The notes below the pieces were generated by a model. The model was not told the DNA's origin. It made no database searches and saw only the letters and a program-made list of their open reading frames with translations. A program made the position numbers and the translations under genes. Positions 5,291 through 7,921 of a DNA stretch of 7,921 bases are shown here, in pieces; position 1 is the stretch's first letter, and every line of letters starts with the position of its first letter. Source of the DNA: Acidobacteriaceae bacterium. Lineage in GTDB: Bacteria; Acidobacteriota; Terriglobia; Terriglobales; Acidobacteriaceae. Location: positions 1 to 7,921 of the forward strand of contig JASHUF010000426.1 of the NCBI GenBank assembly GCA_030040175.1, given 5' to 3'.

Positions 5291-5708
5291 ATAGCAAAGT
5301 CAGGAAGCTATGTGTTCCACCTCAAAACTGAGCCCATTTGGAGATTTCCGCAAGGCTTGGGCTACAGCCTGTGTTTCAGCTGGTCCGGGCCGATTCGTCT
5401 GCGGCCGCTGCGAAAAGGCAGTGGGGAGCACAAGTGCGAGGAATGCAAAGCTGACTCGCGGTACTCAGGCCGCATCTTCCACGACTTCCGCCGAACGGCG
5501 GTGCGGAACATGGTCCGGGCCGGTGTCCCGGAACGTGTGGCAATGACGATTAGCGGACACAAAACACGGTCCATCTTTTGACCGATACAACATCGTCGAC
5601 GAGTCGGACTTGAGGGACGCAATGCAGCGCCTCCAGAACCACTTAAGAAACGATAAACACCCGCAAAAAAGTCCTCAAATGATGGGACCAACGGCTGAGA
5701 AAATGTAG
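5291..5708 (+). pseudogene. Tyrosine recombinase with inserted zinc ribbon, 5'-truncated and frameshifted
   Basis: Joined across three frames, this is the C-terminal catalytic half of a phage-type integrase. The pieces run: [10 protein letters not shown], then [20 protein letters not shown] with [10 protein letters not shown], then [20 protein letters not shown] with [19 protein letters not shown], then [10 protein letters not shown], then DRYNIVDESDLRDAMQRLQN. The HxxR of HDFRR, the His of SGH and the nucleophile Tyr of DRYNI are all present. Two CxxC pairs before the HxxR box form a small zinc ribbon, a variant I recall in Acidobacteria-type integrases. The frame is broken by an extra T at about 5337-5339, a compensating shift at about 5424-5434 and an extra T in the T-run 5576-5579. 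The N-terminal SAM-like domain and the first catalytic Arg are absent; a stop lies in frame at 5279-5281. The final frame ends at TAG 5706-5708. It is inactive as it stands. Confidence 0.85.
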
Positions 5709-5808
5709 GCGTTCCGTCCGGTGGGTCATTCCTTTGCCGCGGGCGATCCCCATTCAACTGAGGTGATCTGGAGAATAGAGTCGCTCACGAGATGCCCGTT
5801 TCCGGGGA

Positions 5809-5926
5809 CTACGGCATTTTCTGAGTTATTGTGTCCTTTTCATTTCCTCGTAAGGTCGCCGCTCCCTGTTGGTCGTGTCGACTCTGCCTTCCGTCTTCGG
5901 GATACAGCTACTCAGAAAATGCGTTA
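5809..5926. mobile_element. MITE-like element, copy 1
   Basis: A 118-bp unit with inverted ends GGCATTTTCTGAGT (5813-5826) and, at the right, ACTCAGAAAATGCG (5910-5923), which pair at 13 of 14 positions. The interior has no coding capacity. It matches copy 2 at 7760-7877 at 114 of 118 positions. The shared CTA...TTA flanks may reflect a TA-type target, but the target duplication is not clear. The parent insertion sequence cannot be named. The 100 bp between it and the integrase pseudogene contain nothing recognisable. Confidence 0.75.
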
Positions 5927-6033
5927 ATCCGCTCACCGAAGCTCAGGTAGTCTGGGTTGCACCGTAAAGCCGGGCGCCAAGGCGAGCATACCGTTCCCCA
6001 GCGGCACCTATGGCGTAGAGAACGTGCCTGGAT

Positions 6034-7512
6034 TCATCGAGGAGCCGATCCCTGCGCGGCCGGCACTCCCACATTGTCCGCCGATCCGCCGTTGGCGGGG
6101 ATCGACGTGCTGGGCGCAAGCATTGCGAGTGCGCAGGTCTGCTCGTCCGGTATGAAGTTGTAGTTGCCGCTGACGGCGTCGCCGATCAGGAGGCGCCCAT
6201 GCACCTGATAGGGCGAGGCGCTGCCGGGATCGAGGGTATTATTCGGCCGGATCGCGAGGCTGAGCGGATGATCCTGCACGTCTATTTTCACGACGGCGCC
6301 GGAGGGGCCTGCCACCACAGTGTAGGGATACGCGCGCGCCGCATCGGGTCCGCAGCCCAGGACGGCCGACTCCGGAAAGAACTGCACGCTGAAACCGGTG
6401 GCCGCGGCGTAGATGCCCTGCATGCGGATGCCCAGCGGCGTGGGCGGGCCCTTGTCGCCGCCGAATGCGGTTTTGAGCAGATCGGTCTGCATGGTCTGAA
6501 TGCCCACACCCGCGCCCTTGGAAGTGAGATTGATGGCGGGGCAGGTGGCGCGCTTGGGAATGAAGACGGTCTGCGGAGGTGTGTAGGTGCCGGGCACGTA
6601 ATTGGTCTCGGTGGTGGTCTTGGAATCGATGGTGCCGTCGTTGGTGTTTTGGTAGTACCTAGTGGTTTCTGTGGTCTCAGTATGGCCAGGCGTGCCACCG
6701 CCGCCGGTGGATCCGCCGGGAACGACGCCGTCGATGGTCACCGGCCCCGGCGGCCCCACGATGGTACCGTCGGCATGAAAGGTGAGATTGAGCGGCACGG
6801 GCTTGGTGTCGATGATGAGCGCGGTGCGGCCGGCTTCAAACTTGAGGCTGTAGGTTTCTTCATTGGGAGCGAGAAAGGCGCAGTTGACCAGCACCCCGCC
6901 ATCGACAAAATCGAGACGCCAGTCGCCCGCACCTTGATACACGCCCGCCATCACCGGTCCCGCGGGCGGCTTGCTCGAATCGGTTATCCCGGGCACCATG
7001 GACGTGATCATCTGGCTGAAACCGCCCAGCAGCGCATTGCCGGTGCAGCTTGCCGGCAGGCGGCCGGCGGCGATGCAGCGATTCAACTGCCGCTCTGCCG
7101 GATCCTTGGGCTGCAGGGCCTGCACCACATCCGCACGCGTGGGCATGGGCGGACTGGCCTCTGCCTTCTTGAAGGCGGCATCTTGAGCGGCCTGCTGCCG
7201 CTGCTGGGCGTTGGTTGCCGCGGTTTTCTGCTGCGCCGTGGGCTGCTGGCAAGTGGGCAGCAGCTTTTTCAGGTTGCCGCGGGTTTCATACGTATATTCC
7301 GGGAAGCCGTTGGGCCGCATGTGATCGGGGTGCGCCACCATGCAGGTCGAGGTGTCGGAGAGGTCGCGCATGTTGCAACTGTCGATGTGCAGCCGCTCAC
7401 CATTGCACACATAGGTCAGGCCGGGCACAATGGCCGCATCTTGAGTTTGTGCATGCGAGAACATCACACAGCAAGCGAATAGAAGACTGAGCACCCAAAG
7501 CGAATGTTTCAC
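6034..7512 (-). CDS. Secreted protein of unknown function with an internal domain duplication
   Basis: A 492-residue protein starting at GTG 7512, chosen over the longer open frame (to 7638). GGAG lies 8 nt upstream and the start gives a proper signal peptide (KHSLWVLSLLFACCVMFSHA|Q, cut after residue 21). After it comes a Cys-containing region (to about residue 90: YVCNGERLHIDSCNMRDLSD, STCMVAHPD, LLPTC), then a Gln/Ala-rich, probably coiled segment (about 90-120). Two related domains of about 75 residues follow at 190-263 and 366-443. Both run 'G(V/I)Y......(L/V)(D/Q)F....VL..C......Y......G....I......PL.L......T(I/L)..G......(I/V)(D/H)G'. A Gly/Thr-rich linker (264-323, GGSTGGGGTPGHTETTETTR...) separates them. 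I do not recognise a named family; similar proteins are probably lineage-specific to Acidobacteria. It is likely exported, and the Cys pairs suggest disulfides. It stands alone between two MITE copies. Confidence 0.75.
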   Translation of the reverse strand: MKHSLWVLSLLFACCVMFSHAQTQDAAIVPGLTYVCNGERLHIDSCNMRDLSDTSTCMVAHPDHMRPNGFPEYTYETRGNLKKLLPTCQQPTAQQKTAATNAQQRQQAAQDAAFKKAEASPPMPTRADVVQALQPKDPAERQLNRCIAAGRLPASCTGNALLGGFSQMITSMVPGITDSSKPPAGPVMAGVYQGAGDWRLDFVDGGVLVNCAFLAPNEETYSLKFEAGRTALIIDTKPVPLNLTFHADGTIVGPPGPVTIDGVVPGGSTGGGGTPGHTETTETTRYYQNTNDGTIDSKTTTETNYVPGTYTPPQTVFIPKRATCPAINLTSKGAGVGIQTMQTDLLKTAFGGDKGPPTPLGIRMQGIYAAATGFSVQFFPESAVLGCGPDAARAYPYTVVAGPSGAVVKIDVQDHPLSLAIRPNNTLDPGSASPYQVHGRLLIGDAVSGNYNFIPDEQTCALAMLAPSTSIPANGGSADNVGVPAAQGSAPR

Positions 7513-7612
7513 GTTCGGATCTCCATCCAAGAGGCAAATGGCCGTCATCAAGAGGCGCCGAACTAGGGGAAGCTTCGGCTGTGCTGGCTGCTGGGGGAAC
7601 AGGGAGGCCTTG

Positions 7613-7642
7613 ATCGTAGACCCAAACCGCCCTCGCAAGCAA
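7613..7642 (-). promoter_or_regulatory. Candidate promoter of the secreted duplicated-domain protein
   Basis: On the minus strand TTGCTT (7642-7637) and TACGAT (7618-7613) are 18 bp apart, about 100 bp upstream of the GTG start. Both boxes match only four of six consensus bases, so this is tentative. Confidence 0.28.
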
Positions 7643-7661
7643 GAAAAACTCCAGCGGGCGG

Positions 7662-7741
7662 ACCGGGGTTCATTCGCCGCTCCCGTGTTTCATTGAACCT
7701 TCATGGAAGCGTAATCGCCGAATCACTCTTCGAACCCCGGT
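7662..7741. repeat. Perfect 10-bp inverted repeat enclosing 60 bp
   Basis: ACCGGGGTTC (7662-7671) and GAACCCCGGT (7732-7741) are exact inverse complements, 60 bp apart, ending 18 bp before MITE copy 2. Inside, GGTTCA (7667-7672) can pair instead with TGAACC (7694-7699), giving a competing stem. It lies upstream of the minus-strand gene at 6034-7512. It could be another small mobile element, a regulatory fold or a remnant; function is not apparent. Confidence 0.5.
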
Positions 7742-7759
7742 AATGTAACGCGAGGCCGG

Positions 7760-7877
7760 CTACGGCATTTTCTGAGTTACTGTGTCCTCTTCATTTCCCC
7801 GTAAGGTCGCCGCTCCCTGTTGGTCGCGTCGACTCTGCCTTCCGTCTTCGGGATACAGCTACTCAGAAAATGCGTTA
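7760..7877. mobile_element. MITE-like element, copy 2
   Basis: Same orientation and length as copy 1 (118 bp; terminal repeats at 7764-7777 and 7861-7874), with only four differences, all T in copy 1 and C here. The two copies directly flank the 6034-7512 gene and could serve as sites for recombination that deletes or duplicates it. The remaining 44 bp to the window end show nothing recognisable. Confidence 0.75.
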
Positions 7878-7921
7878 CAGCGTTTTCGGTTCAAGTTTTT
7901 ACAAGGTCGATGCTGCCGAGT

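Noticed and set aside
4057..5331. Plus-strand open frame of 424 codons
   Set aside because: It is antisense to fdhA, whose zinc ligands and Rossmann motif are beyond doubt. The plus-strand product shows no recognisable protein.
5381..5522. Direct repeat TGGTCCGGGCCG at 5381-5392 and 5511-5522
   Set aside because: Both copies lie within conserved coding parts of the integrase remnant (GPGR and MVRAGV regions) and are best explained by coding composition.
5955..6153. Plus-strand frame reading GCTVKPGAKASIPFPSGTYG, which looks protein-like
   Set aside because: It has no start site, overlaps the 3' end of the minus-strand gene, and turns into low-quality sequence after about 30 residues.
6199..7482. 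Plus-strand open frame of 427 codons
   Set aside because: It lies antisense to the secreted duplicated-domain protein. The Gly/His/Arg-rich composition is typical of a GC-rich complementary-strand frame.
5809..7877. A composite transposon formed by the two MITE-like copies
   Set aside because: No transposase is encoded in or between the copies and no outer target duplication is visible, so composite mobility is not supported; only the paired elements are reported.

Overview
The window looks like a chromosomal segment of a GC-rich soil bacterium, most likely an acidobacterium of the Terriglobia/Acidobacteriaceae type. This rests on the style of the E2 acyltransferase end, the REP-like intergenic palindromes and the secreted YVTN beta-propeller, so the taxonomic call is an inference. 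The first 1.5 kb and the last gene read as ordinary GC-rich chromosome. The middle (about 1.64 to 5.93 kb) is a patchwork of accessory DNA, with lower-GC genes, tRNA-derived direct repeats, two decayed recombinases and a miniature transposable element.

Layout. 2-334 (+) is the 3' end of a dihydrolipoamide acyltransferase (E2). It converges on a secreted YVTN-repeat protein at 484-1476 (-), with two palindromic elements between them. From 1644 to 3507 lies a compact islet bounded by a 21-bp direct repeat that matches the 3' end of an initiator-tRNA-like gene. The islet holds an excisionase-type HTH antitoxin and an overlapping PIN-domain toxin on the minus strand, and a divergent stand-alone Cas2-like (SinR-family) protein on the plus strand. 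Its right edge is the C-terminal scrap of a recombinase whose reading frame runs into the tRNA fragment. About 400 bp of decayed sequence follows, then a complete glutathione-independent formaldehyde dehydrogenase (fdhA, 3922-5112, -). Upstream of fdhA sits the broken C-terminal half of a zinc-ribbon tyrosine recombinase (about 5291-5708, +). Two nearly identical 118-bp MITE-like elements (5809-5926 and 7760-7877) then bracket a secreted protein of unknown function that carries an internal domain duplication (6034-7512, -).

How the parts may work together. The toxin/antitoxin pair and the Cas2-like gene share a 100-bp intergenic region. It holds two opposed promoters that overlap almost completely, and two copies of an ATTT(A/G)CAATAT motif lie on them. 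This suggests that the HTH protein controls both its own operon and the Cas2-like gene, giving a three-gene unit with two candidate nucleases around one regulator. fdhA is a self-sufficient formaldehyde-detoxification gene. It may have come in with the now-broken integrase beside it. No CRISPR array, rRNA or intact tRNA was found.
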